A stretch of DNA of 44,390 nucleotides from Amycolatopsis keratiniphila subsp. keratiniphila (GTDB taxonomy: Bacteria > Actinomycetota > Actinomycetes > Mycobacteriales > Pseudonocardiaceae). The position numbers were made by a program, and so were the translations under genes. Position 1 is the stretch's first letter. Each line of letters opens with the position of its first letter. Positions 25,410 through 34,537 of this stretch are shown here, one piece after another. The notes below the pieces were generated by a model. It saw nothing but the letters and a program-made list of their open reading frames with translations. It did not search any database and was not told the origin of the DNA. The stretch is from assembly GCF_001620365.2 (NCBI RefSeq), contig NZ_LQMT02000005.1, positions 1-44,390 of the forward strand. Direction: 5' to 3'.

Positions 25410-26257
25410 AGCACATTCACGCGGGTAAGGTCCGGGACCTTTACGAAATCGACGGCGACATTCTGCTCGTCGCGTCGGATCGCGTTTCGGTCTACGACGT
25501 CTCGCTGCCGACCCCGATCCCGGACAAGGGCGCGCTGCTGAACCAGCTTTCCGCCTGGTGGTTCGAAAAGATGGCCGACGTGGTGCCGAACCACGTCGTT
25601 TCCACGACCGACGTGCCCGCCGAATTCGCCGGCCGCGCCATGCGCTGCAAGCCGTTGAAGATGATCCAGGTCGAGTGCATCGCACGCGGCTATCTCACCG
25701 GTCTCGGGATGCGCGAATACCAGCGCGACGGCAAGGTTTCCGGTGTCGCGCTGCCCGCCGGTCTCGTCGAGGCGGACAAGCTGCCGGAGCCGATCTTCAC
25801 GCCCACCACGAAGATCTCCGACACCGGTCACGACGAGTTCATGACGTTCGCCGACGTCGTGAACGAGATCGGCCAGGAGACCGCGGATCGCCTCCGCGAT
25901 CTGACGCTCGAGGTCTATACCAAGGGTGCGGAGCACGCGGCGAAGAACGGCATCATCATCGCCGACACCAAGATCGAATTCGGCTTCGACGCCGACGGCG
26001 TGCTGACGCTCGGGGACGAGGTCCTCACGTCGGACTCGTCGCGGTTCTGGCCCGCCGACGAGTACGAGCCGGGCCGGACGCAGCACGCGTTCGACAAGCA
26101 GTTCGTCCGCGACTGGTCCACGACGACCGGCTGGGACAAGACGCCGCCCGGACCCGCCATCCCGGCCGAGATCGTCGAGGCGACCCGCAAGCGCTACACC
26201 GAGGTCTACGAAAGGATCACCGGGAACACCTGGATTCCCGGTGGTGGTCATGCCTGA
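25406..26257 (+). CDS. purC: phosphoribosylaminoimidazole-succinocarboxamide synthase
   Basis: SAICAR synthetase of de novo purine synthesis: joins aspartate to CAIR with ATP. The protein has 283 aa. Seen: HAGKVRDLYEIDGDILLVASDR (glycine-rich ATP loop), VECIARGYLTGLG, PIFTPTTKISDTGHDE, IIADTKIEFGF and DEVLTSDSSRFWP, all family signatures. No other pur genes are adjacent. The start codon overlaps the stop of the GntR gene, and the 3' end overlaps the next small gene by 8 bp, so the three form one transcription unit. Confidence 0.97.
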   Translation: MKHIHAGKVRDLYEIDGDILLVASDRVSVYDVSLPTPIPDKGALLNQLSAWWFEKMADVVPNHVVSTTDVPAEFAGRAMRCKPLKMIQVECIARGYLTGLGMREYQRDGKVSGVALPAGLVEADKLPEPIFTPTTKISDTGHDEFMTFADVVNEIGQETADRLRDLTLEVYTKGAEHAAKNGIIIADTKIEFGFDADGVLTLGDEVLTSDSSRFWPADEYEPGRTQHAFDKQFVRDWSTTTGWDKTPPGPAIPAEIVEATRKRYTEVYERITGNTWIPGGGHA

Positions 26258-26477
26258 ACAGCAGGTCTACGACCCGTACCGGCTGATCGACGACGTCGAG
26301 GGCCTGCTGATCCAGCGGGGCCACGCACCGGTGCGGCTCGACGGCCGGACCGGTGACCGGGTCGCCGGCGCGAGCAGGTTGTTGCGGGGCTTGGGAATCG
26401 ATCCCTTGCGCGCGCCCGGTGACGCCCTCGACCTCGACGGCCAGATCGCGTACCAGTCCCGAGTGCACGGCGACTGA
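26250..26477 (+). CDS. small hypothetical protein downstream of purC
   Basis: A 75-aa acidic/neutral soluble protein (MPEQQVYDPYRLIDDVEGLLIQ at the start; ends QIAYQSRVHGD). I do not recognise a family. The 8-bp overlap with purC and ATG at 26250 suggest translational coupling. The GC-rich third positions continue through the frame, which supports coding. It ends just before the type C double palindrome at 26480. Confidence 0.6.
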   Translation: MPEQQVYDPYRLIDDVEGLLIQRGHAPVRLDGRTGDRVAGASRLLRGLGIDPLRAPGDALDLDGQIAYQSRVHGD

Positions 26478-26479
26478 CG

Positions 26480-26533
26480 GCATTCAGCCGACTAAACGCG
26501 GGACAAAGCGTCCGCGTTTAGTCGGCTGACTGC
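26480..26533. repeat. type C double palindrome
   Basis: Arms 26480-26501 and 26512-26533 (22 bp, one T/C mismatch) with inner AC/GT pairing; core GCATTCAGCCGACTAAACGC. The left arm matches the type C unit at 34516-34537 except for the four-base centre. It separates the convergent small gene and the aldo/keto reductase gene, consistent with a two-way terminator. Confidence 0.75.
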
Positions 26534-26539
26534 GGGGGA

Positions 26540-27529
26540 TCAGGGGGAGCGGGTCAGCGTCGGGTCGGTCTCGGTGACGCCGTCGAGGGCCTCGTCGATC
26601 GCCGCGAGCAGATCCGCGTCCAGCTTCACGCCGGCCGCCTTCACGTTCTCGTGCACCTGCTCGGGCCGGGAGGCGCCGATGATCGCCGAAGCGACGTTCG
26701 GGTTCTGCAGCACCCACGCCACGGCCAGCTGGGCCATCGTCAGGCCCGCCTTCTCCGCGATCGGCTCGAGCCGCTGCACGCGCTCGAGGACGTCGTCGTT
26801 GAGGAAGCGGGCGACCATGTTGGCGCCGCCCTTCTCGTCGGTCGCGCGGGAGCCCTCGGGCAGCGGCTGACCGGGCTTGTACTTGCCGGTGAGCACGCCC
26901 TGCGCGATCGGCGACCAGACGATCTGGCTGAGGCCCTCACGCTCGGAGGCCGGGACGACCTGCGCCTCGATGACCCGCCACAGCGCGTTGTACTGCGGCT
27001 GGTTCGAGATGAGGGGCACGTTGAGCTCGCGCGCGATCGCCGCGCCCTGGGTGATCTGCTCGGCGGTCCACTCGGAGACGCCGACGTAGAGCACCTTGCC
27101 CTGGCGGACGAGGTCGGCGAAGGCGAGGAACGTCTCTTCGAGCGGGACGGTCCGGTCGAACCGGTGCGCCTGGTAGAGGTCGACGTAGTCGGTGCCGAGG
27201 CGCTTCAGCGAAGCGTGCGCCGACTCCATGATGTGCTTGCGGCCGAGCCCCTGGTCGTTCGGACCCTTGGGGCCGGTCGGCCAGTAGACCTTGGTGAAGA
27301 TCTCCAGGCTTTCGCGGCGCAGGCCCTTCAGGCCGCGGCCGAGCACCGATTCGGCGGCCGTGTTCGCGTAAACATCGGCGGTGTCGAAGGTGGTGATGCC
27401 GACGTCGAGCGCCGCCTTGATGCAGGCCTGGGCCTGGTCCTCTTCCACCTGGGACCCGTGGGTGAGCCAGTTGCCGTACGAGATCTCACTGACATTGAGG
27501 CCGCTGCGGCCCAGTCGTCGAAACTCCAT
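26540..27529 (-). CDS. aldo/keto reductase family protein
   Basis: A 329-aa NADPH-dependent TIM-barrel oxidoreductase of the Kv-beta/YghZ-like group. Seen: MEFRRLGRSGLNVSEISYGN, the catalytic Asp-Tyr-Lys-His set with FDTADVYANTAAES (D and Y), IFTKVYW (K) and DLYQAHRFD (H), and the NADP-binding IIGASRPEQVHENV near the C-terminus. I chose ATG at 27529; a GTG two codons upstream is possible. It stands alone on the minus strand upstream of the DUF3043 gene with a 50-bp gap. The substrate is unknown. Confidence 0.93.
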   Translation of the reverse strand: MEFRRLGRSGLNVSEISYGNWLTHGSQVEEDQAQACIKAALDVGITTFDTADVYANTAAESVLGRGLKGLRRESLEIFTKVYWPTGPKGPNDQGLGRKHIMESAHASLKRLGTDYVDLYQAHRFDRTVPLEETFLAFADLVRQGKVLYVGVSEWTAEQITQGAAIARELNVPLISNQPQYNALWRVIEAQVVPASEREGLSQIVWSPIAQGVLTGKYKPGQPLPEGSRATDEKGGANMVARFLNDDVLERVQRLEPIAEKAGLTMAQLAVAWVLQNPNVASAIIGASRPEQVHENVKAAGVKLDADLLAAIDEALDGVTETDPTLTRSP

Positions 27530-27584
27530 GGGCACGACTCTACCCCAGGCCGTTAGCCAGGCTAACGACCCGGGTTTCGCCTGC

Positions 27585-28241
27585 TCAGACCTTGTCGCCG
27601 GGGCTCACCCGAGGCTTGGGGACCCGCAGCTTGCGGATCTGGCTCGCCCGGATGAAGGAGTACCAGCCGACGGAGGTGCCCTTGATCGTCTCGTTCGGGA
27701 ACTTCAGGCGGACCATCTTCGCGATGCGGCGCCCGCTGAGGAAACCTTCGACGATCATGCCGAGCAGCATCACCGTGCACAGCAGCGTCGCGTACCGCTG
27801 GACCTCGGGGTACGGCAGGATCAGCGCGACGAACACCAGGATCGCCAGCGGCATGAACAGGCCGAGCAGGTTGCGCCGCGAGTCGACCAGGTCGCGGATG
27901 TACGCCTTGACGGGGCCGCGGTCACGGGGGAGCAGGTACTTGTCCTCGCCCGCCATCATCCGCTCGCGGCGTTCCTTGGCGGCGTTGCGCTGCTTCTGCT
28001 TGTACTCCGGGTCGGCCTTCGCGGACTTGCGGAGCTCCTTGTTGCGCTTCATCGCCTCCCGCATGGTGGTCGGCGGAGGCGCCACCGGGCCGCGGCGCTT
28101 GGCTTCGGCCTCACGACGCTTGGGCGTGGCCTTGCCCTTGCCCGGCGTATACGCCTTGGCCTGGACCTCGACGGCCTGGGTGTCGGGCGTCTCGGTGTCC
28201 GTCGTGGCGGAGTCTGTGGTGCTACGGCGCAGGAACCTCAC
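27585..28241 (-). CDS. DUF3043 family membrane protein
   Basis: A 218-aa actinobacterial protein. The N-terminal half is charged and cytosolic (RFLRRSTTDSATT, then a Lys/Arg-rich stretch with KRREAEAKRRGPVAPP and a coiled coil), followed by two membrane segments (LLGLFMPLAILVFVALIL and YATLLCTVMLLGMIVEGFL) and a conserved C-terminal tail FPNETIKGTSVGWYSFIRASQ. GTG start at 28241. It is divergent from the HesB/ErpA gene. No function is established for the family to my knowledge. Confidence 0.88.
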   Translation of the reverse strand: MRFLRRSTTDSATTDTETPDTQAVEVQAKAYTPGKGKATPKRREAEAKRRGPVAPPPTTMREAMKRNKELRKSAKADPEYKQKQRNAAKERRERMMAGEDKYLLPRDRGPVKAYIRDLVDSRRNLLGLFMPLAILVFVALILPYPEVQRYATLLCTVMLLGMIVEGFLSGRRIAKMVRLKFPNETIKGTSVGWYSFIRASQIRKLRVPKPRVSPGDKV

Positions 28242-28384
28242 CTCACCAGGGTAGTTGCAGGCGTCACGGTGCCACGCACCAGGCCGAGCGATATGTCACC
28301 ATGGAGGGGAACAGATCGGGACTCCGACGTGTTGGACCATGTGCAAGACGAGTACCCGCAGCGAGTTCGACCAGAGGGAGAACC

Positions 28385-28762
28385 ATGACGACCGCTGAGC
28401 AGGCAGCCGCAGCTCAGGCCGAAACCGCCGAGGAGACCCACGGCGTGACGTTGACCGACGCCGCCGCCAGCAAGGCGAAGGCCCTGCTCGAGCAGGAGGG
28501 CCGCGACGACATGCACCTGCGCATCGCCGTCCAGCCCGGTGGGTGCGCCGGCCTGCGCTACCAGCTGTTCTTCGACGAGCGCACGCTCGACGGCGACCTG
28601 TTCCGTGACTTCGACGGCCTCCGCGTGGCCGTCGACCGGATGAGCGCGCCGTACGTGTCGAGCGCCGTGATCGACTTCGTCGACTCGATCGAGAAGCAGG
28701 GCTTCACGATCGACAACCCCAACGCGACCGGCAGCTGCGCCTGCGGCGACAGCTTCCACTGA
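28385..28762 (+). CDS. erpA: HesB/IscA-family iron-sulfur cluster carrier
   Basis: A-type carrier that receives [2Fe-2S]/[4Fe-4S] clusters and passes them to target proteins; likely clients here include LipA and the Rieske and cytochrome oxidase partners. The protein has 125 aa with a variable acidic N-terminus of about 20 residues. The three ligand cysteines are Cys54 in GGCAG, and Cys118 and Cys120 in GSCACGDSF. I chose ATG at 28385, preceded by GAGGGAG; the upstream open frame has no family similarity. A strong hairpin follows at 28776. The name erpA is by family and synteny and could be iscA-like. Confidence 0.92.
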   Translation: MTTAEQAAAAQAETAEETHGVTLTDAAASKAKALLEQEGRDDMHLRIAVQPGGCAGLRYQLFFDERTLDGDLFRDFDGLRVAVDRMSAPYVSSAVIDFVDSIEKQGFTIDNPNATGSCACGDSFH

Positions 28763-28775
28763 TCCGCGTCGAGGT

Positions 28776-28821
28776 ATGAAGAAGGGCCGCGAACCTCACC
28801 CAGGTCGCGGCCCTTCTTCAT
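28776..28821. terminator. 17-bp bidirectional terminator hairpin
   Basis: ATGAAGAAGGGCCGCGA (28776-28792) pairs perfectly with 28805-28821 around a 12-nt loop, between the convergent HesB gene (stop 28762) and the small minus-strand gene (stop 28834). The outer ATGAAG/CTTCAT resembles the superfamily core but the centre differs. Confidence 0.8.
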
Positions 28822-28833
28822 GCCCGGAGCGGA

Positions 28834-29013
28834 TCAGACGTAGGCGTCCAGATCGGCGACCTGGGCGAGACAACGCTCGTCCACGGTCCAGGGCGGAGCG
28901 CTCTCCCGGGGCAGGGGCATGTTCTCGGCCTGGAGGGACGACGGGATACCGGCACAGTCGGCGATGAGTTCGCCGATCGATTCCGGTTCGAGGTGATACG
29001 CGGAAGTGGTCAC
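28834..29013 (-). CDS. small hypothetical protein
   Basis: A 59-aa acidic protein: MTTSAYHLEPESIGELIADCAGIP at the start and WTVDERCLAQVADLDAYV at the end. Two cysteines, no membrane segment. I chose GTG at 29013; TTG at 29022 is an alternative. It follows the terminator at 28776-28821 and is divergent from the PfkB kinase gene across 150 bp. I do not recognise a family; short size lowers certainty. Confidence 0.5.
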   Translation of the reverse strand: MTTSAYHLEPESIGELIADCAGIPSSLQAENMPLPRESAPPWTVDERCLAQVADLDAYV

Positions 29014-29050
29014 GAACGACAAGCTAATGACTCGTCGTGGAGTCGGACAC

Positions 29051-29068
29051 CACTACCAACCGGTAGTG
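29051..29068. promoter_or_regulatory. inverted repeat CACTACC-N4-GGTAGTG
   Basis: A perfect 7-4-7 inverted repeat in the 150-bp divergent region between the small minus-strand gene and the PfkB kinase gene, about 95 bp before the kinase start. Candidate regulator-binding site; the regulator is not known. Confidence 0.4.
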
Positions 29069-29106
29069 TTGATGGCCGTGCCTGAAGCAACCCGTATGGG
29101 GCATGA

Positions 29107-30150
<1,044 letters not shown>

Positions 30151-30163
30151 TGAGCTGAAGGGG

Positions 30164-30220
30164 AGTCCGTGAAGGCCTCCTTGAGGGACCCAGAGTCCCT
30201 CAAGGAGGCCTTCACGGACT
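30164..30220. repeat. type B long palindrome
   Basis: Perfect 26-bp arms (30164-30189 and 30195-30220) with a 5-nt loop, containing GTCCGTGAAGGCCTCCTT. It begins 14 bp after the kinase stop codon and ends 9 bp before the stop of the convergent hydrolase gene. Confidence 0.82.
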
Positions 30221-30229
30221 TGCGGGCTG

Positions 30230-30883
30230 TCAGCTGCGTCCGGTCAGGATGGCGGCGAGTTCGGCGGGCCGGGACAGGTGCGGGCAGTGCCCCGAGTCGA
30301 TCTCGATCGGGGTGACCCCGAGCCGTTCCCTGGCCGCTCGGCGCAGCCAGTCCGGCCGGAGAGTGCGGTCCCGGGTGGGGACGATCACCGTCGACGGGAC
30401 CTCCGGCGCCGCCCCGGCGGGATGCGCGGCGAGTACAGCGGGGTTGAACAGCCGCAGACTGTCCAGCGCCGGCCGTTCGGTCTCGGGATCGCAGTCGTGG
30501 AAGAGGAATTCCGACGCCTTCGCGGGATCCGCCGTCGGGTCCACACCGATCCAGTCCGGTTGGAGAACGGCCGGCGCCTCGTCCCGCAGGCTCCGCCCAC
30601 CGGCGAAATCGGGGATGTAGGCGGCGACCCACACCAGTGCCCGCGCGTCGAGAGCTTCGGCGATCGCGGGCAGCAGGACCCCCGCGCCGGAATGCGCCAC
30701 GACCACCGGCCGCTCGCCGTCGTACTGGTCTCGCGCGTGCTGCGCGTAGCCCTCGACCGGCAGATCACTCGGGGTCAGCAGATCCACCGCGATCGCGCGG
30801 TGCCCGGCGGCGGTGAGCAACTTGGCCACCCGGTCCCAGCCCGCCGGGCTCTGCGTCGTGCCGTGCACGAGGACGAAGTCCAT
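30230..30883 (-). CDS. alpha/beta hydrolase
   Basis: A 217-aa serine hydrolase of the esterase/lactone-hydrolase type. Seen: the oxyanion segment FVLVHGTTQSPAGWDRV, the nucleophile elbow VAHSGAG (G-x-S-x-G form HSG), an acidic residue in the later strands, and the catalytic His in DSGHCPHLSRP near the C-terminus. There is no signal peptide. GGAGG lies very close to ATG 30883. It lies alone between the adenosine kinase and asnB genes. The substrate is unknown. Confidence 0.9.
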   Translation of the reverse strand: MDFVLVHGTTQSPAGWDRVAKLLTAAGHRAIAVDLLTPSDLPVEGYAQHARDQYDGERPVVVAHSGAGVLLPAIAEALDARALVWVAAYIPDFAGGRSLRDEAPAVLQPDWIGVDPTADPAKASEFLFHDCDPETERPALDSLRLFNPAVLAAHPAGAAPEVPSTVIVPTRDRTLRPDWLRRAARERLGVTPIEIDSGHCPHLSRPAELAAILTGRS

Positions 30884-30937
30884 TCCTCCATGCTGGCCTT
30901 CACCAGGTGACCGGTGAAGGCCGGGACGGAGTCGTGA

Positions 30938-32872
30938 CTAGAGCTTCACCGGGTAGACGGGTTCCGGCACCTCGGGCTTGATGCGGTTCTCGACGAAGAT
31001 GCCGTGCCACAGCATGAACACCAGCAGCGCCCACAGCTGACGGCTGCGGTCGAGCTGCCCGGCCTTGTGCTCTTCGAGCAGCGCCAGGACGGCCTTCTTG
31101 TCGAGCAGCGCGTCGGTCTGCGAGTCCGAGATGATGCCCTTGGCCCAGTCGTACATCTCGTTGCGCAGCCACAGCCGGATCGGCACCGGGAAGCCCAGCT
31201 TGCGCCGGTTCAGCACGTGGCCGGGGATGATCTTCGCCAGCGCCTGGCGCAGCGCGTACTTCGTGGTGCCGTGCGCGAGCTTCTGGTCGAGCGGGATGGT
31301 CGAGGCGACCTTGAACACCTCGGCGTCGAGGAACGGCACCCGCAGTTCCAGCGAGTTCGCCATGGTCACCTTGTCGGCCTTGACCAGGATGTCGCCGCGC
31401 AGCCAGGTGTAGAGGTCGACGTGCTGCATCCGCGCGACCGGGTCCCAGTTCTCCGAGATCTTGTACCAAGGCGCGGTGACGTCCTTGAAGCCGATCCCGT
31501 CCTCGTACGTGCGCAGCACCTTGCGGAGCTGGTCGTCGCGGAAGTTGCGCGCGTTGCCGTAGTAGCGGTCTTCCAGCGGCAGCGCCCCGCGCCGCAGCAG
31601 GTCCTTGCCGCGGGTGCCCTCCGGGATCTTCGTGGAGACCTTGCCGATGATCTTCCGCATCCCGCCAGGGATCTTCTCGAACGGCGCCAGCGAGATCGGC
31701 TCGTTGTAGATCGTGTAGCCGCAGAAGAGCTCGTCGGCGCCTTCACCGGACAGCACCGCCTTGACGTGCTTGCGGGCTTCGCGCGCGATGAACCAGAGCG
31801 GCACGAGCGCCGGGTCCGCCACCGGGTCGTCGAGGTACCAGACGATGAGCGGCAGCGCCTCCATCATCTCGTCCGCCGACACCGTGCGGACCACGTGCTT
31901 CACACCGATCGCGGCGGCCGATTCGGCGGCGACGTCGACCTCGGAGTAGCCCTCGCGCTCGAACCCGGTGGTGAACGCGATCAGGTTCGGGTTGTGCTCC
32001 TTGGCCAGCGTCGCGGTCGCCGTGGAGTCGATGCCGCCGGAGAGGAACGCGCCGACCGTGACGTCCGGGTCGGAGATCATGTGCTTGCCGACCGAGTCGC
32101 GCATCACATCGGCGATGCGCTCGTACAGCTCGTCGGCCTCGGCCTGGCTGTTCACCGGCTTCGCGTTGAACGTCGGGTGGAAGTACCGCGTGAACTGCAC
32201 GTCACCGCCCGGGACCACCCGGAACGACGTGCCGGACTCGACGCGGCGGATTCCGGTGTGCATGGACTCGGGTTCCGGCACGTACTGCAGCACCAGGTAG
32301 TGCTGCAGGGCGGTCTTGTCCAGCTCGTCCTGCACGCCGAGCACGCCCGAGAGCTCCAGCAGGCTCTTCTTCTCGCTGGAGAAGGCGACCTTGCCGGGGC
32401 CTGCCGAGTAGAACAGCGGCTTGATACCGAACGGGTCCCGCGCGCCGAAGACGACCTTCTCCTGCGAGTCCCAGATCAGGAAGGCGAACATGCCGCGCAG
32501 CTTCTTGACCGCCTCGTCGCCGAGGTAGTGGTACGCCGCGACGATGGCCTCGCCGTCGCCCTCTGTGGCGAACTTCGCACCATGTTCGGCGGCCAGCTCG
32601 TCACGCAGCTCTTTGTAGTTGTAGATCTCGCCGTTGAAGTTCAGCGTGTAGCGCTCGGGAGCCTCCGGCGGGCCCCACACCAGCGGCTGGTGGGCGTGGT
32701 CGACGTCGATGAACGCCAGCCGGTTGAAGCCGTAGACCACCTCGGCGTCGGCCCAGGTGTCGTGCTCGTCGGGGCCGCGGTGCCGCTGGCAGCGCATGGC
32801 CGCGTCGACGGCGTCACGGGCGCTCGCAGCGTCGGCTTCGGTCGAACAGATCAGTCCAAGCAGGCCGCACAC
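30938..32872 (-). CDS. asnB: asparagine synthase (glutamine-hydrolysing)
   Basis: Makes asparagine from aspartate, glutamine and ATP. The protein has 644 aa. N-terminal glutaminase (Ntn) domain must begin with Cys2; GTG at 32872 gives M-CGLLGLICS and was chosen for that reason, discarding five upstream codons. Glutaminase features: RHRGPDEHDT, NFNGEIYNYKELRDEL, GDGEAI. The C-terminal synthetase domain has the PP-loop SGGIDSTATATLA and GEGADELFCGY. It is divergent from ctaC across 174 bp. A homologue has the same neighbours in mycobacteria. Similar proteins can also amidate cell-wall or antibiotic intermediates. Confidence 0.96.
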   Translation of the reverse strand: MCGLLGLICSTEADAASARDAVDAAMRCQRHRGPDEHDTWADAEVVYGFNRLAFIDVDHAHQPLVWGPPEAPERYTLNFNGEIYNYKELRDELAAEHGAKFATEGDGEAIVAAYHYLGDEAVKKLRGMFAFLIWDSQEKVVFGARDPFGIKPLFYSAGPGKVAFSSEKKSLLELSGVLGVQDELDKTALQHYLVLQYVPEPESMHTGIRRVESGTSFRVVPGGDVQFTRYFHPTFNAKPVNSQAEADELYERIADVMRDSVGKHMISDPDVTVGAFLSGGIDSTATATLAKEHNPNLIAFTTGFEREGYSEVDVAAESAAAIGVKHVVRTVSADEMMEALPLIVWYLDDPVADPALVPLWFIAREARKHVKAVLSGEGADELFCGYTIYNEPISLAPFEKIPGGMRKIIGKVSTKIPEGTRGKDLLRRGALPLEDRYYGNARNFRDDQLRKVLRTYEDGIGFKDVTAPWYKISENWDPVARMQHVDLYTWLRGDILVKADKVTMANSLELRVPFLDAEVFKVASTIPLDQKLAHGTTKYALRQALAKIIPGHVLNRRKLGFPVPIRLWLRNEMYDWAKGIISDSQTDALLDKKAVLALLEEHKAGQLDRSRQLWALLVFMLWHGIFVENRIKPEVPEPVYPVKL

Positions 32873-32967
32873 GTCTAGTTCACACACCTCTTGTTGGCCG
32901 AGCGGGGAGAAGGGCCCAGTATGCCGGTGGGCGTGTACACCCCGATGTGGTGGGGGATACGCGTGTT

Positions 32968-32978
32968 GGGGTTACCCC
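32968..32978. promoter_or_regulatory. GGGGT-T-ACCCC inverted repeat in the asnB/ctaC region
   Basis: A perfect 5-1-5 inverted repeat lies 79 bp before ctaC and 96 bp before asnB. TAGGCT at 33006-33011 could be a -10 element for ctaC, but no good -35 lies at the right distance. Weak evidence. Confidence 0.3.
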
Positions 32979-33046
32979 TTAGTCAGCACGGCGCCGCAAC
33001 TCGGCTAGGCTCCGGCTGTCACAAAGATCGGTCGAGGAGGCTCTGG

Positions 33047-34003
33047 GTGAAAGGGCAAGGCGCAGTGGGAAATCCAGAGCGCACCCCAGTTAAGCGGGCT
33101 GGTCGCGTCGCAGCGCTCGCCGCGCTGGTGATGCTGACCGCGACGGGCTGTTCCGGGGACGAGATCCTCCGCTTCGGCTGGCCGGTCGGGGTGACCCCGC
33201 AGGCACACGACATGCGCACGTTGTGGACGTGGACCGTCATCGCCGCGCTGGTCGTCGGTGTCATCGTCTGGGCGCTGATCTTCTGGACCGCGATCTTCCA
33301 CCGCAAGAAGAAGACCGCCGACGGCGCGGAAGAGGAACTGCCCCGTCAGTTCCAGTACAACATCCCGCTGGAGATCTTCACGGTCGTCGTCCCGACGATC
33401 ATGGTCTGCGTGCTGTTCTTCTTCACCGCGACCACCGAGAACCGCGTGCTCGCCGAGACGGACGACCCGGACGTCACGGTCGACATCGTCGCGTTCCAGT
33501 GGAACTGGGAGTTCAAGTACAAGAGCGACTCCAAGAACCAGGCCGACCCCGAGATCACCACGGTCGGCAGTTCGACCGAGATCCCGCTGCTGGTCCTGCC
33601 GACGAACAAGACGATCCAGTACAACCTGCGGTCGGCCGACGTCATCCACTCGTTCTGGGTGCCGGAGTTCCACTTCAAGCGGGACGTCATGCCGGACCCG
33701 GAGAAGAACAACCAGGACTTCACCTTCCAGAACTCGATCGACAAGGAAGGTTCGTTCGTCGGCCGCTGCGCCGAACTGTGCGGCACCTACCACTCGGGGA
33801 TGAACTTCGAGGTCAGGGCGCTCTCGCCGGACAAGTACGCGCAGTACATCCAGCTCCGCGGCACCGTGAACCCGAAGAGCGGCAAGCCGAACACGGCTTC
33901 CGAGGCGCTGACGGCGATGAACTGCGGCGAACTGTGCTCGCCCTACGCCGTCACCACCACCCCGTTCAACACCGACCGCACCGCGCGGGTCGCGTCCAAC
34001 TGA
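33047..34003 (+). CDS. ctaC: cytochrome c oxidase subunit II
   Basis: Subunit II of the aa3 oxidase, which carries the CuA site receiving electrons from the cytochrome c domain of QcrC. The protein has 318 aa. Features: an N-terminal signal with lipobox-like LTATGC, two membrane helices (TWTVIAALVVGVIVWALIF and IFTVVVPTIMVCVLFF), then a periplasmic cupredoxin domain with the CuA motif CAELCGTYHSGM (C-x3-C-x3-H-x2-M) and VIHSFWVPEF. An extra loop region (PKSGKPNTASEALTAMNCGE) is usual in actinobacteria. I chose GTG at 33047 because GAGGAGG lies about 7 nt upstream. It is 40 bp before ctaF. Confidence 0.96.
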   Translation: MKGQGAVGNPERTPVKRAGRVAALAALVMLTATGCSGDEILRFGWPVGVTPQAHDMRTLWTWTVIAALVVGVIVWALIFWTAIFHRKKKTADGAEEELPRQFQYNIPLEIFTVVVPTIMVCVLFFFTATTENRVLAETDDPDVTVDIVAFQWNWEFKYKSDSKNQADPEITTVGSSTEIPLLVLPTNKTIQYNLRSADVIHSFWVPEFHFKRDVMPDPEKNNQDFTFQNSIDKEGSFVGRCAELCGTYHSGMNFEVRALSPDKYAQYIQLRGTVNPKSGKPNTASEALTAMNCGELCSPYAVTTTPFNTDRTARVASN

Positions 34004-34043
34004 CCCGGCTGTTCGAGCCCGAAACAGGAGTGAGGCAACGTCC

Positions 34044-34463
34044 ATGAAGGTCGAAGGACGGATTTTCTTCCTCGTCGCGGTCTTCTCCGTCATCGTCGCG
34101 GGTATCTACGCGTACATGACCGGAACGATGACCCGGGACGGCGTCGAGCCGGTCGGTGTGGTGGCCCTGATCCTCACCGGTGGCCTGGCCTTCCTGGCCG
34201 GGAGCTACCTGCAGTTCGTGGCGCGGCGCATCGAGCCGCGGCCGGAGGACCGGGAAGACGCCGAGATCAGCGACGGTGCCGGTGAGCTGGGCTTCTTCAG
34301 CCCGGGCAGCTACTGGCCGGTGGGTCTCGCGGCGGCCGCCGCGCTGACCGGTGTCGCGCTCGCGTTCTTCCACATCTGGCTGCTGATCATCGCGCTGGGC
34401 CTGGTCATCATCGCCATCGGCGGGCTGGTGTTCGAGTACCACACCGGTCCGAACCACGAGTGA
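34044..34463 (+). CDS. ctaF: cytochrome c oxidase subunit 4 (actinobacterial)
   Basis: A 139-aa actinobacteria-specific membrane subunit of the aa3 oxidase. Seen: four predicted helices, IFFLVAVFSVIVAGIYAYM, VVALILTGGLAFLAGSYLQF, YWPVGLAAAAALTGVALAFF and LLIIALGLVIIAIGGLVFEY, with the conserved charged loop PRPEDREDAEI. It is the second gene after ctaC and is followed by a strong terminator at 34478. In mycobacteria the homologue (Rv2199c) has the same position. Confidence 0.94.
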   Translation: MKVEGRIFFLVAVFSVIVAGIYAYMTGTMTRDGVEPVGVVALILTGGLAFLAGSYLQFVARRIEPRPEDREDAEISDGAGELGFFSPGSYWPVGLAAAAALTGVALAFFHIWLLIIALGLVIIAIGGLVFEYHTGPNHE

Positions 34464-34477
34464 CGTTCTGACGCCGG

Positions 34478-34514
34478 AAGCGGCGCCTCGGTCTTCGGAC
34501 CGGGCGCCGCTTTT
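34478..34514 (+). terminator. rho-independent terminator of ctaC-ctaF
   Basis: AAGCGGCGCC (34478-34487) pairs with 34503-34512 and an inner stem CGGTC/GACCG is capped by a TTCG loop; TTTT follows. It lies 14 bp after the ctaF stop codon and is the only hairpin in the window with a U-run for its own gene. Confidence 0.88.
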
Positions 34515-34515
34515 C

Positions 34516-34537
34516 GCATTCAGAGGACTAAACGCGG
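34516..34537 (-). repeat. type C unit supplying the stop codon of the EamA gene
   Basis: GCATTCAGAGGACTAAACGCGG matches the arm of the type C palindrome at 26480. On the minus strand it reads CGCGTTTAGTCCTCTGAATGC; the TAG is the stop codon of the EamA gene (34528-34530) and CGC GTT are its last two codons. Pairing in the RNA uses a G-U wobble. Confidence 0.6.

Noticed and set aside
31004..32878. Plus-strand open frame of 624 codons opposite asnB
   Set aside because: Antisense of a well-supported asparagine synthase; composition typical of shadow frames in high-GC DNA.
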